DNA from: Anaeramoeba ignava
Lineage: Eukaryota > Metamonada > Anaeramoebidae
Direction: 5' to 3'
Assembly (NCBI GenBank): GCA_028826165.1
Contig: JAPDFW010000011.1
Span: 437,001 to 501,000 of the forward strand
DNA length: 64,000 nucleotides
Part shown: in pieces, positions 46,498-60,139 of the stretch
Layout of the letters: each line of letters opens with the position of its first letter
Numbering within the stretch: the first letter of the stretch is position 1
Program-made: the position numbers and the translations under genes
The notes under the pieces: generated by a model
Database searches by the model: none
The model's input: the letters and a program-made list of their open reading frames with translations, nothing else
Told to the model about the DNA's origin: nothing

Positions 46498-49400
46498 TCA
46501 TTTAAATTTTGAAATTAATTTTTGAAGTGATTGAGAAAATGTTTTAAATTCAGTTTCTTGAAGAGAACAAGATTTTGCAAGTTCGTTAATATCGGAAAGT
46601 TCTGATTTGAAGAAAGAAATCTCTGAAAGAATGGAAGAAGTAGAATCAGATAAAGAAAGAATATCAAGAAGATCAACACAAGAGCGAAGAATAAGAAGAT
46701 GATGATTTTTTGAGTCAGTATTTGAAAGAACTGGAGGTGAGACAAGGGATTGTAGACTTGATTTCAAGTTCTGGAAAACAAGACTGGAAAGATTAGCGCG
46801 GAGACTCCATGTTTTTGGAGCGTCAATCAAGTTGAGTTTTGAAAGAATGTGTGTAAAAACGGTTTTCATGGAAGAATTTTCTAGCATTTCAAGCTCTGTG
46901 GAGACAGTTTGTATCAGGAAATCAACAAGTGGTGATCTGAGCATTTCGTAAAGAGGAGATTGATATTCTGAAAAGAAGGTTGACTTGTTGGAAATTATTG
47001 TTTTTTGGGGGATATCGTCAACGGCCTGAATTAGGGACGAAAGAAGATCAACAAAAGCGAAGTAGTGGGTGATTGAGGAAGCCTGATGGAGGGTATCCAA
47101 GAGATAGAAAAGAACGAGGGAGAATATCTCGGCTGTTGAGCGAGGCCAATCGGGGGAGTTTGGCTGTGTTCTTGTTGCGATATCAATGGAGGTGTGAGCG
47201 AGAGTTATCAGGAAATGCTGATATTCGGGAAGATAAAGATAGGTGTTTTCCTGTTCAGGAGACATTGAACGGGACTTCTGCTCGTCGCGTTTGGCGAGTT
47301 TTGAGTAATGAAGAGAGAATATTGAGGAGATGATCTTGATTCCCTTCTCGTCGGATTGGACAAGTGAGATCAATGGGTCGAGGAGTGTGAAAATGCTTCC
47401 AAGTGTTTTTTGATCTGGATAATTGATATCGATAATATCAACAACGGATGAAAGTTCCTTGAGAAGAGGCAGTTTGTTTGACCAAAGCGAAAGGATATTG
47501 TGTGGATCGATTTGGAGAAGATTTTCGGGAATGTCGTTTGTGATAGGAACAAACCATGATGTTGTTTTAAGAATTATTTTGATTGCCAAATCAAGGAGCT
47601 CAAAAGAGGATTTTATTTTCGAATCAAGACTTTGTTTGGGTTGAGATTTTGGCTGGGTTTGGTTTTTTGTGTGTCCTTTTTTGAGTCCGTATTCTGCACG
47701 GATAAGTTCTTCAATTTGAGATTTCAAATTTTTGATAACTTCATTAAGAAGAAGATCAGAAACTCTTTTGTGACCGTTTTTTGATTTATCAACTGTAAAG
47801 AGATCAAGTGTTTTTGTGTCGACACAAAGATCCAGCATTCGAAGAGCGTTTTTCGGTGCTGTGAAGAGATAATCCTGTTCGAAATTATCTCTTGATTTTT
47901 TTGGACAAAGAATAAGTTGGATACTATTTTTTTTGAACTCGTATTTGCTTGACATTGCAATGCAGATCTCGAGGATGATGTCGTCGACACCTGAATAAAT
48001 TGGGTCGAGCATGAGATATTTGATTGCCCAGACAAAAGTGGATTGATCATAAAGAGAATCGACAAGAGCGTTGTTGTGTTCGACGCAGAAGCGGAGGATG
48101 CGGAAATAATGTGGAAGAGACGCGCGATTGTAAGTGACATAGCTCTCCTTTTTATTCAAGGAAATAAAATAACGGATGAGATCCTTCATTTTTTCTTGCG
48201 ATTTTGAGATATGATGGATCAGATCTGGCGAATAATCAAAGCATTTCCCAAGAAACATCATCAGATGCTGTTTGTTGAGATCGCAATAAAGATTTTTTGT
48301 GTCGATGTGATTGTATAAATTCCAAATATCTGAGAAATATTCTGAGAACAGATGGATGCATTGCGAACGCGGAATGAATTTTCCAAGAAGATCAAAATAT
48401 TCTGTCAGTTTGAAAAATTTTGCAGGCCAAGGATCGTTATTGCGATAGGATTGATGCTTCTCGATTCGAGAGTATGTCCGAGTGCATAAGCTCGGGAGAA
48501 GAGACATAAGAAACTCAGAGATGGCAATCATCTGCGGCACATCCTCTTCTGTTGGTTCGTCAGGAAGAAGTGAACCGACGAGTCTTCCCGCATATTTTCG
48601 TGTGTCAATCTCGTCATGTTCGACAAGAAACTTATCAATCCATTCTTCCCGATGCACAAGAAGCCATAAACGCGCGCTCTTGTGATCTTTAGCAAGATTT
48701 GTGATATATTGAATAGAGTTGTTGATCTTTAAAACAGATCCCTTTGAATTGAGAATAAAAGAAACTAGAATCCGCATTATTGTTTCTCCTCGAAACTCCG
48801 AAAGCTCGTCTTCCCCGCTGAAAAATGCTCCAAGAACCTGGAAATATCTCTCAATAACCCCGAAGTCGTTGCGTTGAATTGAACGCTTTATGAAGTCTAT
48901 ATATCCTTGAGTTTTTTCGCGTGATCCAAAGCAAAGAAGATAGATGATCTCGCCGACTTTTGTGGGGTTGATTCCTTCCGAAATGAGCATCTTGGCGTAG
49001 TTTGAAAACTGGAAAAAATACTTGTCAATAAGGGTCGTTTCTACGCGTTGTTGCTCTGTTCTGTTTTGAGGCAAGTGAGTTGTTAGATCTGTACCGAGAA
49101 TGGTTGTGTAGATTACATCCACAATTTTCTCTCCAATTTCGCTTGTTTTTGTCTTCATTTGGGCTTCGTGGTAAACATCTTGGCTGATTTCTTCCCCTTT
49201 CAAAGGTGAATGTGCGTCTAGATGAAGATTTACTAATTTCGCAAGTCCCATTCGATAGATGAAATACTGCTGCAACGGTGGTGCTATTCCAATCAAAGCT
49301 TGGAGTGTCTCGAGTAATCGATTCCCGTTTTTTAAATCCTTCTGAAAAATAGTCATTTCGCGCATGAAATACTCCAGAAATATCAGCGCACTTGAGTCTG

Positions 49401-52400
49401 TTTTATCCTCAACCCGTTCACTTTCCATACTTGAAAGTTGTTGCGACCAGAAATCTATCACATCGAAAAGTTGAGTTAATTTCGTTATGCCAGAAAAACG
49501 ATCCAAAAGTTCCAATTTCCGGCGGTTTATTGTTTGTGCGATTTGGTCTTTTTCTGCATCAAGAACACCCAAAACAGCAGTAACAATACATCCAAGAGTG
49601 CCTTGTCTAATATCTTTATCTGGGCACTCGAGAACAATTGTTCGAATAGCTTGTGCGTTTGCGTTCTGACCGAGAAGTTTTTTTGTGATTTCGCAATGAT
49701 CTCTATCAGAAAGTTTCTGATTTACCAATGTGAGCCATTGTCTCGAATCTCTTTTGTTTTTTGATCGCGCGAGAATTTGCACAACAAAAGCGACAACGAA
49801 CTCGATAGTGCGTGCCTCGATTTCCTTTCGGCGTTGTTTTTGGGGAACTGCAGTTGCTAGATGTGAGGGAACAATGAGCGCCAAGTCTTTTGCAGAATCA
49901 GATAGTTGTGTAGAGCGGATGAAATCATCAAGAGAGACAAGTTTTGAGAGAAACTCGAAGTGATTGAGATCGAAGATAAGTCTTGGAAGATAATTTTGCA
50001 TGTTGTCTTTCCAGATTTTCTGAGTGAAAAGAGGATGAATATTGAGTTCATCGAATTCTTTGCCTAAATTGAATGTTTCCTCTGCACCGTAATCCTTTCT
50101 TCGGTAGAAAAGCATGTATGCAGAGAATGTTTTTTCGACAAAATGCGTGGTAACCTCTCCGTCGTCTGTGAGGACAATTTCCTGTCTTCCACCGAATGAA
50201 TCGAAGGGAATATCTGTTGGATTGTAATATGTGATGTTTTTATCCTCGAAACGGATCCATATATCCGATGTGTGCAATTTTGGATCGCCAACACGCACAC
50301 GGATGAACGAGTAATAATGTCCTGATTGGGTTGTCCCATCGTGCACAAGTATCCCTTTAAGCTCATAATCGTAGCAAGTTTGAGAGTGTGAATCTTCGCT
50401 CATCTTTTCCGAAAACTCGTATTTTTGGTTCTTATTTTTCTCGATTTCCATTTCGTTATTTTTATCCTTTGGCATCACACTTTTAACACCTTCTTTTGTA
50501 AACGGTCGCATATTAAGCTCGAAAGGGAAACTGCATTCATCGCTGACTTTAATTCTTTCCATGGTTTCGAGATTGAACTCGAATCTTTTAAGATGCAAAA
50601 TGAGTATTTTTGGGAGTTTCTCAATGCATGTGCGCATTGTTGCATCCACTTTCTTTCCGAGTTGCTCGGAATAATACTGGTTATCTCCAACAAGCATTTC
50701 GCCGCGCACAAAAAGCTCGAGAGACTCAAGAATGTTTTTTTTATTGGCAACCTCGAGTGATATTGTATAGAAATTCTGTATTCTTTCGGAAACATCAGCT
50801 TCTCCATGCGGGATGATTTGGTTTGCAACACGTCCACCAAAGATATCTCTCAGCATTGAGTGCTGGTTTGTTGTTGCGAGTGCGGAATCCAGTTTATCAA
50901 AGAGAATATTCAGAAATTCATCTGCATCCATTTGCACAGTTATATCAAGTGGATTTCCTGCCCAATCTGTATAAGAACTGCAAAATCCTTTTGTGTCAAC
51001 AAACTTATTCTCTGTCGCCATCAACTGTGCAATGATAAGTTGCAACTGAGCAAACAAGTTACCCTCGATAGCTGTCAGATCACTGAGGTTTTTATTTATC
51101 AAGTGTTTTGGAATGTTAGCTGCCAAATCACCAAGAAGATCACTTGTTAAATCACTTGAAATGTTAGCTGTCAAAAACCGTTGCCGGAATTCGGGAATGA
51201 CAAAAAGTTGCTGAATAAGCGAATTCATGTAGCATGTTGATCCAAGATTGGTTAACCCTGAATATCCTGTATCGGATTTCTGGTTTTCTCTCGGAGAATA
51301 ATTCCAGACATGAAGATCTCCTAATTGTTGATGTAATTGAGACAAACGATCCAAAGTGTGCAGATAATCCTTTTCATTTCCTTTAACAAGTTCAAAAACA
51401 ACTGAATAAGCAATTCTGCGTGTGTCTGGCATTTGGCATTTAGGGACAATCAACTCGCCGTTATCAGAGACACCGATAGAGAATAAACAACTGCCGAGAA
51501 GATGCTCTAAAAATTGGGGTTCTTGAGCAGCAAGAGACTCTCTGTTGCGGGGATCGCTTTGAAGAAGAAGAAGTAAGAGTTGGAAATATCCGATAAGCGT
51601 GTCATCTTGTTGAGGTCCTTCTCGCGAAAGAGATCCAGAACCCATCCGAAGTATGCTCTCGCTCACAGGCTGTTCTTTGATGAGACGAGCTACAAGAACA
51701 ACTAGATCGTCAAATCTCTGTGTACTTTTATATCGATATCCTTGGCGGATCAACTCCCTCAAAAGCGAAAAATAATCCTCAGGACTTGCTGTTGTTGGTG
51801 TTGTTTGTTTGCGCTCTGCTTGCATCTGCTCCAGAATCTTCAGCGCCATTTGAAGAAATACTGAAAGAAGTATTGGTTGTTTTTCGTCTTTCTTTTCAAT
51901 CTCCATTTTTTTTGGGAATTTCTCAATTTCCATTGATTTTCTTCCGATTGTGCCTTGAGTCTGGAAATGTTCCACTTGCGACGCCATCCGTATAATTGCT
52001 TGAATAACTAATTGTCTGATATTTTTCTCTTCGCAAATCAACGTAGTATTTTTGAAAAAATCTTGAAGTTTTGCGAAATTTTTGACCAAATTACTCCATT
52101 CTCGATCAGTGGAAGCTCCTGCTTCGAGTATTCTCATTGAGTAAAACACAATTTTCTTTGCATTATGTCTTTGATTCTCGCCAATTTTGCCAATACACAC
52201 CCTCTGTACAAACTCCAGAAGAAAAGGCACGAATTGATTTTTTTTCATTGGAACAGATCTCAACTTGATTCTTCTCAATGGCTTATTTTTATCATCTTCA
52301 TTTCCCTTATTCTCGTCATCTTTCCGATCATCAACTACAAAGTACGCGATGATTTGAAGAAGAACTGCAACTGTTTCTTGAACAGGAGCCTTGTCGGAAA

Positions 52401-55400
52401 GATCCAACTTGATCTCAGAACGCGAGAGTTTGAAAAGAAGTTGGAACAAATACTCAATTCCTCCCGTTTTAACAAATTGGGTTGACCAGAACCCCATTTC
52501 TGCAGCATAAAACTGGGTCTTTGTTTTCCTGTGGTCTTCTTCTGCTTGCTTGATCTTGCGTTGTTCTTGTTGGACAATTCGCACAATAACTTGAAGATTA
52601 TAAATAAGTTGATATTGGCAACTTGTGTTGAGTTCGTGATCCCAATTGAAGGCCTTCTTGTGGGTTGCACGATCAAACACTGTCTGTAATTTCTGCAGTA
52701 TTTGCTCATTTGTCGGCATTTGCTGAAGAAGATCCCATACTCTAGATGCTATTTTCGGGTTCTGTGGGAGAAGATCATAGAGACTTTCAAAATGTCTTGC
52801 TAAAATAAAACTTGGAAGAAGTTCTTTGTTAATAATTGTTTCGCCTGATTCCTCAAGACGCTCGCGGTTTGGTGGCGCTTCCAAAAGCACCTGCATGTTT
52901 TTATTTTTCAAAACCCCAATTTCTTCAATGGTTTCCGCATTGTTCTGCACTTGCTGCATTTGACTATGACTAATAATGTTGAATTCTCCAATTTCTTTTC
53001 CAATTACTTCGCTTATTTTCTTTCTTAAATAATAAACACTATTTTTGCCTTCAACTTCTATAAAATACTGCTTTTCTTCCACACCTTCTGATACTGTTAT
53101 TCTAATCTTCTCTGGTTCTTCGGAGATTGCCAATGAATGTCTTTCAAACGGAAGCAATTCGTGGACAAGATTTCCTTCAATTAATTTTAAAAACTCTTGC
53201 AAAATTGCAATGCATCTTTCCTTCATTTGCATATCCTTTGATTCTTTGATTTGTTTAATGCATTTTTCAATGAATGATTTCCGCTTTGTCATTCCGTGTT
53301 CAGTGACCAATGATGGTTTTAACATTTGGAAATCTAAAAGAAAATCAATTGCAATATTTGATGTTTCAATATCTCTGCATTTCAGTGCAATTTCCCATAT
53401 TTTGTCAATTCCAAAAATCTCGCTATCAGATGTTGTTGTTAAATAGAACATGTCTTCGTTTCCTTCCAAGTTATTTACTGATTTGTTTGCTTCGAAGCAT
53501 TGATGTTTGAAAAAATTGAATGTGCTTTTTGTGATTGTTTCCGATGATATTTCCATTAGTTTGTAGAAAAGTGTTTGGGAAACGTCTGTATTTAGTTGTA
53601 TTGAGCTTGCGAAATCAAAGAATATATTTTGTTCTTCTGGGTTTGTTGAGTTTGCGACGATAGATTCCCATAATTCGTCGATATGTTTTATAGTGAAGAA
53701 TTCTGAGTTATTAAGATTTTTTGAGATTAACCGAAGAAAGTCCAATCTTTTTTTGATCTATTAAAATATTTCAAATTCAAAATCAAAATGAAAATGAAAA
53801 TGAATTTCAAAATGAATTTTAAATTTTAATTTTAATTTTAATTTTAATTTTAATTTTAATTTTAATTTTAATTTTAATTTTAATTTTAATTTTAATTTTA
53901 ATTTTAATTTTAATTTTAATTTTAATTTTAATTTTAATTTTAATTTTAATTTTAATTTTAATTTTAATTTTAATTTTAATTTTAATTTTAATTTTAATTT
54001 CAAAATGAATTTTAATTTTAAATTCGAAATGAATTTTAATTTTAATTTTAATTTTAATTTTAATTTTAATTTTAATTTTAAAATGAATTTTAATTTTAAT
54101 TTTAATTTTAAAATGAATTTTAATTTTAATTTTAATTTTAAAATGAATTTCAAAATGAAAATGAATTTTAATTTTAATTTTAATTTTAATTTTAATTTTA
54201 ATTTTAATTTTAAAATGAATTTCAAAATGAATTTCAAAATGAATTTTAATTTTAAAATGAATTTTAATTTTGATTTTAAAATGAATTTTAATTTTAATTT
54301 CAAAATGAATTTTAAAATGAATTTTAATTTATATTTACATGTTCAGATAAACCCATCCCTTCATATTTAACTGATAATCCTTTATTCTCTTTCTCAAATT
54401 GTAGCACCTTCTCCTTAAAAAGTGTTAATTCAGTAACCATTAAACTTACTAAATCATATTTCTTATTAAATTTCTTCACAAATTCACCCATTGTAAGTGG
54501 TTTTATGAAAAAATGATTTTCTTGAACTTCAGAAAAACTCTTCACAATATTCTCCATCATCATCACAAGAAAAGTGGATATTTCATAACTTTGAATATTC
54601 ACACAAGCTTGTTTAAAAAATTCCAATTTCAAATCTTCTGTAAATTTGGGACTTGTTAAAATACTATTAAAATGTTCCATTGCAAATTTTTGTTTTTCAG
54701 TTCCAATTTTTGAATCATAAATCAAATCCCATAATTTTTTCACTGGAAGATGAGTTTTTGAATTTACTGATCTATTAATCTCAATTTCAGAAACTTTCGA
54801 AAGTAAAGAAATGTGTGTATTTTCCCAAACTTTTAATTTTAATATTTTTTCTTCACTAATATAATTGAATAAATTCTCTTCAACAACTGCCATTATTTGT
54901 GAAATGATATTAAATAAATTATTTAGCATTGATTCGTGATGTTTCTTTTGTTTTTTTTTAATAATAAAATAAATAACAAAATTAATTATTGATTATTAAT
55001 TATTTTTTGATTATTAATTATTAATTATTAATTATTACAAAAGTTAATTCCCAAATTGAATCAATGCTTTCTTTATTTAATTTCTTATTTTTAGCAAGAA
55101 ATTGAACAAGTATATCAGCTCTTCGAACCATTTCTGGATGTGCAGATTCTCCAAAAAGATTTTCAAATATTTTATTATCTTCAATAATACTTAAAAATTT
55201 ACTATTTATTTTTTTAATTTTATAAATTAATTTTAATTTTAAATTTTATAAATGAATTTTAATTTACCTTTTAGATATCCAATGTGAAGTGCTATAAGAT
55301 GAATAAAAAGGTTCTTTCTCAATTTGTTGAAGTAAATTTAAAATTTCATTCATTTTCGCCATTCCCATAACTCTATTCTCAATATATTTTGATGAGAAAT

Positions 55401-57463
55401 ATTTCATCATTAATTGGGAATTAAATTTTTCTTCAATTTTTGTTCCTCCTTTTAAACTTAGTTTCTTAATAACACGAATTGCTATTTCAGCCAAACTATC
55501 AATATTTTTAGCTTTTTCTTCTCTAATTGAATCATCTGCTCCTAATTCAAGACATTTTTTCAGAATTTCTTTCATATAATGAGCTAAGCATGAATGAAAA
55601 GTATTTCCGAAATATGATAAAAGCTTTCAAATTTAAATTAATTTTAATTTTATAAATGAATTTAAATTTTATAAATTAATTTTAATTTCATAAATTAATT
55701 TTAATTTCATAAATTAATTTAAATTTTATAAATTAATTTTAATTTTATAAATTAATTTTAATTTTATAAATTAATTTAAATTTTATAAATTAATTTTAAA
55801 TTTTTATAAATTAATTTAAATTTTATAAATTAATTTAAATTTTATAAATTAATTTAAATTTTTTATAAATTAATTTAAATTTTTTTATAAATAAATTTTA
55901 ATTTTATAAATTAATTTTAATTTTATAAAAATGAATTTATAAAATTTTATAAAAATTTAATTTTAAATTAATTTTATAAAAATAAATGAATTTAATTTTA
56001 TAAATTAATTTAAATTTTATAAATTAATTTTAAATTTTATAAATGAATTTAAATTTTATAAATTAATTTTAAATTTTATAAATTAATTTAAATTTTATAA
56101 ATTAATTTTAAATTTTATAAATTAATTTAAATTTTAAATTTAAATAAATAAAAATTTTAATTTAAATTTTATAAATTAATTTAATTTTAAATTTTATAAA
56201 TTAATTTAAATTTTATAAATGAATTTTAATTTTATAAATTAATTTAAATTTTATAAATTAATTTTAATTTTATAAATGAATTTTAATTTTATAAATTAAT
56301 TTAAATTTTATAAATGAATTTAAATTTTATAAATTAATTTTAATTTTATAAATTAATTTAAATTTTATAAATGAATTTAAATTTTATAAATTAATTTAAA
56401 TTTTATAAATTAATTTTAATTTTATAAATTAATTTAAATTTTATAAATTAATTTAAATTTTATAAATGAATTTTAATTTTATAAATTAATTTTAAAATAA
56501 AAATACCATTTCAAATGGTTTTAATAAAAATAAAGAATCAGCAAAACTAATTTTTTCTGCAGAAGAAAGAAAAGTTGTAATTAAAACCTCAAATCCTCCA
56601 TTCATTCCAAAATAATTAATATTATCTAAAAAGAAAGTTGAAGTATCCATTTTCTTTTGATTTTTTAAAAAAAAATTAAAATAAAAAGTAAATAATTAAG
56701 TGAAAAAAATTTTGTTTTTGTTTTTGTTTTTGTTTTTGTTTTTGTTTTTGTTTTTGTTTTTGTTTTTGTTTTTCTTTTTGTTTTTGTTTTTGTTTTTGTT
56801 TTACAGTATCCACAAATTGAAAAGTTGAATTTAAAGAATGAGTAACCAGATTATTTTGAGAAACTTGCCAATATTTCCAAAATTCATACTAAAAAAAAAA
56901 TAATTAAAAAAAAAATCCAAATAAATTTTCAATTTTCTTTCTTCTTTTTTTTTAAAAAATTTTTTTTAAATACTTTGACAGGAAAATTTGATAAAGTTTT
57001 ATCAGTATTTGATTGATAAAAAGGTTTTTGAGAAGATTCAAAAATAGAATTAAAAATGAGCATAACTTTAGTATTCCCTGATTTAATTTCTGAAATAACT
57101 AAATCCAAACAAGATCTTAAAAGAGAACATATATCCCAAGGTCCTATTCCGATTTCTTTTATTTGAAGAATGTTCTTAATAAATTCAGGAAGTACTTTTT
57201 CTATAAAATAATTTGCTTTGTTTTTTTCCATCTTTTTTTCTTTAATTTCTTCATTATAACTTGTAATTTTTGTGAAACAAATTTGAAGTGAATCAACATT
57301 TTCTATTTTTATTTATTTTTTATTTTTTTATTTTTTAATTAGAAAAAAATTGGATTAATTAATTTAAAAAAAAAGTTTTATTTTTTATTTTTTATTTTTT
57401 GTTTTGTTTCTTACTTTTTTTGCTTTCGGTTATTAATTCTTGAAATTGCTTTTGAAAATCCAT
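46498..57463 (-). CDS. Giant ubiquitin-specific protease, USP9X/USP24/USP34 group
   Basis: Cysteine protease that removes ubiquitin. Minus-strand exons 57463-57415, 57302-56974, 56888-56805, 56653-56507, 55623-55268, 55201-55039, 54944-54339 and 53757-46498 (7.26 kb) join in frame to 2,997 residues. The N-terminal helical part shows USP9X-like pieces (FYSSYSTSHWISK, HPEMVRRADILVQFLAK, KHHESMLNN, IKKRLDFLRLIS). A ubiquitin-like segment spans ~795-870. The catalytic domain starts with YSGLTNLGSTCYMNSLIQQL (Cys ~1420) and contains HDGTTQSGHYYSFIRV (His ~1725), then RFEDKNITYYNP. A long alpha-helical C-terminus follows. The last exon is visibly richer in G and C, with a more balanced codon choice than its neighbours. 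It shares a 186-nt divergent promoter region with PSMD6. Confidence 0.93.
53767..54335. repeat. TTTTAA array with AAAATGAATTT interruptions, USP intron 7
   Basis: Very regular (TTTTAA)n at 53822-53998, then a higher-order mix with AAAATGAATTT. It generates a spurious Lys-Leu open frame on the minus strand. Confidence 0.92.
55624..56500. repeat. AATTTTATAAATTAATTTA array, USP intron 4
   Basis: About 870 nt of TTTTATAAATTAATTTAAA units between exons 4 and 5 on the minus strand. Confidence 0.92.
56706..56800. repeat. TTTTTG hexamer run, USP intron 3
   Basis: About 15 copies of TTTTTG (CAAAAA on the coding strand), with one TTTTTC variant, directly next to the donor of exon 3. Confidence 0.9.
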
Positions 57464-57649
57464 AATAACCAAATTAAAATAAGAAATTATAAATTTAAAT
57501 AAATTATTATTATAAATTTGTTTTAATAAAAAAAAAATGAAAAAATGAAAAAGAGAAAAATTAATTTTTTTTTGTTTTTTTTTTCTCCTTTTAAATAAAT
57601 TTTTTTTTCATTTTTTTTTCATTTTTTTCCTTTTTTTTATTTAGTTAAA
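57464..57649. promoter_or_regulatory. Bidirectional promoter, USP / PSMD6
   Basis: 186 nt between divergent ATGs. The plus side carries TTTTTTTCATTTTTTTTTCATTTTTTTCC (57597-57630). The minus side has its own T-rich block (plus AAATGAAAAAATGAAAAAG, 57537-57556). A deubiquitinase and a proteasome-lid subunit could thus be co-expressed. Confidence 0.5.
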
Positions 57650-59229
57650 ATGCAAGAAAAAGAACAAGAACATCCTTTTTATCCTGATTTAGAATTACCT
57701 TCATTAAAATTTCTATTAACTCTTAAACCAGAAATTTATGAAGAAAAAGAAAAAGAAAAAACAAAAGAAAAATTAATTGAAAAAATTGAAAACAATTGTA
57801 AATTCTCATTAAATTCTCATTAAATTCTCATTAAATTCTGAATTTAAATCTTTTAAAAAAAAAAAATTTTTTTTAATCTCAAATTTTTATTTAATAGCAA
57901 TGGTTCCTTATTATTTAAATTTATGTAAAACTTTTAAATGGAATGTTGATGAAAAATTTGTTGAAAAAATGAAAAAATCAAATGAAGAAGAATTAAAAAA
58001 ATTAGAGAATAAAATTCAAGAAGCAAAAGAACAAGAAGGAGAAATTGAAATTCGAGAGGCTTGTTTTCAAAAAGCCAATTTTTATGCTCGAATTGGGGAC
58101 AAAGTAAATAAATTATTTATAAAATTAAATTATTTATAAATTAAATTATTTATAAAATTAAATTAAATTAAATTATTTATAAAATTAAATTATTTATAAA
58201 ATTAAATTATTTATAAAATTAAATTAAATTAAATTATTTATAAATTATTTATAAAATTAAATTAAATTATTTTTAAATTAAATTATTTATAAAATTAAAT
58301 TATTTATAAATCAAATTATTTTTAAATTAAATTATTTATAAATTTAAATTAAATTAAATTATTTATAAATTTAAATTATTTATAAATTAAATTAAATTAT
58401 CTTCTGAAAGGAAAATGCTTTAATAGCTTTTAAAGAAGCCATTGAAAAAGCTGTTTCAATTCCACAAAAAATGGAAGTTATTTTAACACAAGTTCGTATT
58501 GGATTCTTTTTCAATGATAGAGAATTAACAGAAAGAAATTTAGAAATTGGAAGAATGCTTTTGGAAGAATGTAATGATTGGGAATTAAAAAATCGATTCA
58601 AAGTATATGAAGGTTATTATGCAATAATCATTCGAAATTTCCAAAAAGCAGGAGAATTACTTCTCAGTTCAATAGCAACATTTACAGCAACAGAATTATT
58701 TGATTACACAAAATTTGTTTATTATACAGTTTTAATGAATATTATCACATTGCAAAGAGTTGAATTAAAAAAAAAAGTGATTGATTCACCAGAAATTCTT
58801 TCTGCAATAAGAGATGTTCCTCATTTATTTGAACTACTTAATTCTTTATATAATTGCTCTTACCAAGAATTTTTAACAGAACTTGTTGAAATTACTTATG
58901 GATTAAAACTTGATAGAATTCTTTATGTTCACGGTCCTTATTTTTGCAGAGAAATGAGAATCATCGGATATTCTCAATTTCTTGAATCTTATAAAAGTGT
59001 TACAATTAACTCAATGGCTGAATCTCTTGGTCTTTCTCCTCAATTCCTTGATAAAGAACTAAGTAGATTCATTGCTTCAGGTAGAATTCCTGCTAAAATT
59101 GATAAAGTTGGTGGTGTTATTGAAACTATTCGTCCTGATAAAAGAAATGCTGGTTATAGAAACGTAATTAAACAAGGAGATCCTATTTTAAATCGAATCC
59201 AAAAACTTTCAAGAATTTTCACAAATTAA
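57650..59229 (+). CDS. PSMD6: 26S proteasome regulatory subunit Rpn7
   Basis: PCI-domain subunit of the 19S lid. Exons 57650-57797, 57898-58103 and 58411-59229 join in frame to 390 residues; the human protein has 389. Family segments: SMVPYYLNLCKTF, EIREACFQKANFYARIGDK-ENAL, VRIGFFFNDRELTERNLE, TELFDYTKFVYYTVL, the PCI winged-helix part YSQFLESYKSVTINSMAESLG, DKELSRFIASGRIPAKIDKV, and the terminal helix DPILNRIQKLSRIF, which joins the lid bundle. Only the Glu/Lys-rich N-terminus (~residues 30-50) differs. Intron 2 is a TAAATTATTTATAAAAT repeat. Confidence 0.95.
58104..58400. repeat. AAATTATTTATAAAATT array, PSMD6 intron 2
   Basis: The same unit type as AAT intron 1, filling the intron between exons 2 and 3. 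Confidence 0.88.
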
Positions 59230-59479
59230 TTCAAAATATTTTCCAAAAGATTCTTTTCCTTTTTCTTTTCAACTTTTCTTTTCAATTTTTTTTTTCACAG
59301 AATCAAATAAACAATTAAAATCCAAATTTTAATTCAAATGATCTTTTTCCACAATAAAAAAAAACTTTTTTTGTAAATTTATGTTGTTGTTTTTCATTTG
59401 AATCTCGTTTCTTATTTTTTAAATCGAACCAAAAAAAAAAAAAACTGGAATAGAAATAAATTCAAATTCAAATTCAAAT

Positions 59480-60139
59480 TCAAAATTTATCTTGTTCAAC
59501 CCACATTTCTTCTGAATTTTTTTCAGAATTTTCTTCATTTGAATTTTCTTCATTTGAATTATGATTTTTTTTAATACTTTCATAAACTGTTCTAGTAATT
59601 GAAACATAAGGAATTATTGCAAGTGTTTTTTTTTCTTTTTGATTTTTGGATTGAATTTTTTTTTCTGGTAAATTTTCATCTTGAATTTGTGGATTTTGGA
59701 TTAATTGATTTGAAGAATTGTAAAGATTATTTATAAAAACTCTTTCAGTATTTGGCTCCCATTCTTTTTCTGTTAATTCTGGAAAGTGTTGATTGAAATG
59801 ATTTCCAAACGATTTAAATTTTGATAATATTTTTTGATGTTCATTTTCATTTTCATTTTCAAATTCTTGCTCTTTTTCTTGCATATTTTTATTCATAAAT
59901 AATTTGTTTTTGTTTTTATTAAATGAAATGTTTGAGAATTGATTTACAAATTCCGTTTTTTCATCTAATTTAATTTTATTTTCCAATCCAATTTCTTTTT
60001 GATTTTGATTTTGATTTTGATTTTCTTTTGATTTGTTTGATTTTTCTCTCCTTTTAATTTCAGGATTGAAATCAAAAGTATCAAAATTGGATGATCTTTT
60101 TTTATCTGATTTTCTTTTTTTTTGATTGTTAGATTTCAT
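59480..60139 (-). CDS. Unidentified basic low-complexity protein, 219 residues
   Basis: Single uninterrupted frame on the minus strand with start MKSNNQKKRKSDKKRSS, which resembles a nuclear localisation signal. The body is Asn/Gln/Lys/Glu-rich with Glu-Asn repeats. Less repetitive segments are FGNHFNQHFPELTEKEWEPN and LAIIPYVSITRTVYESIKKN, which look conserved-protein-like but match nothing I recognise. The gene converges with PSMD6 (250 nt between stop codons). It is probably a nuclear or nucleolar factor, which is an inference from charge only. Confidence 0.6.
   Translation of the reverse strand: MKSNNQKKRKSDKKRSSNFDTFDFNPEIKRREKSNKSKENQNQNQNQKEIGLENKIKLDEKTEFVNQFSNISFNKNKNKLFMNKNMQEKEQEFENENENEHQKILSKFKSFGNHFNQHFPELTEKEWEPNTERVFINNLYNSSNQLIQNPQIQDENLPEKKIQSKNQKEKKTLAIIPYVSITRTVYESIKKNHNSNEENSNEENSEKNSEEMWVEQDKF

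Noticed and set aside
47073-53510. Numerous 60-140-codon antisense ORFs opposite the deubiquitinase
   Set aside because: The richer base composition of that exon leaves chance open frames; none has domain-like content, and the sense frame is clearly coding.
53761-54303. 180-residue Lys-Leu open frame
   Set aside because: Hexamer array in intron 7 of the deubiquitinase; no non-repetitive residues.
57900-58139. Independent small gene starting at 57900
   Set aside because: It is exon 2 of PSMD6; the exon joins give the full-length 390-residue subunit.
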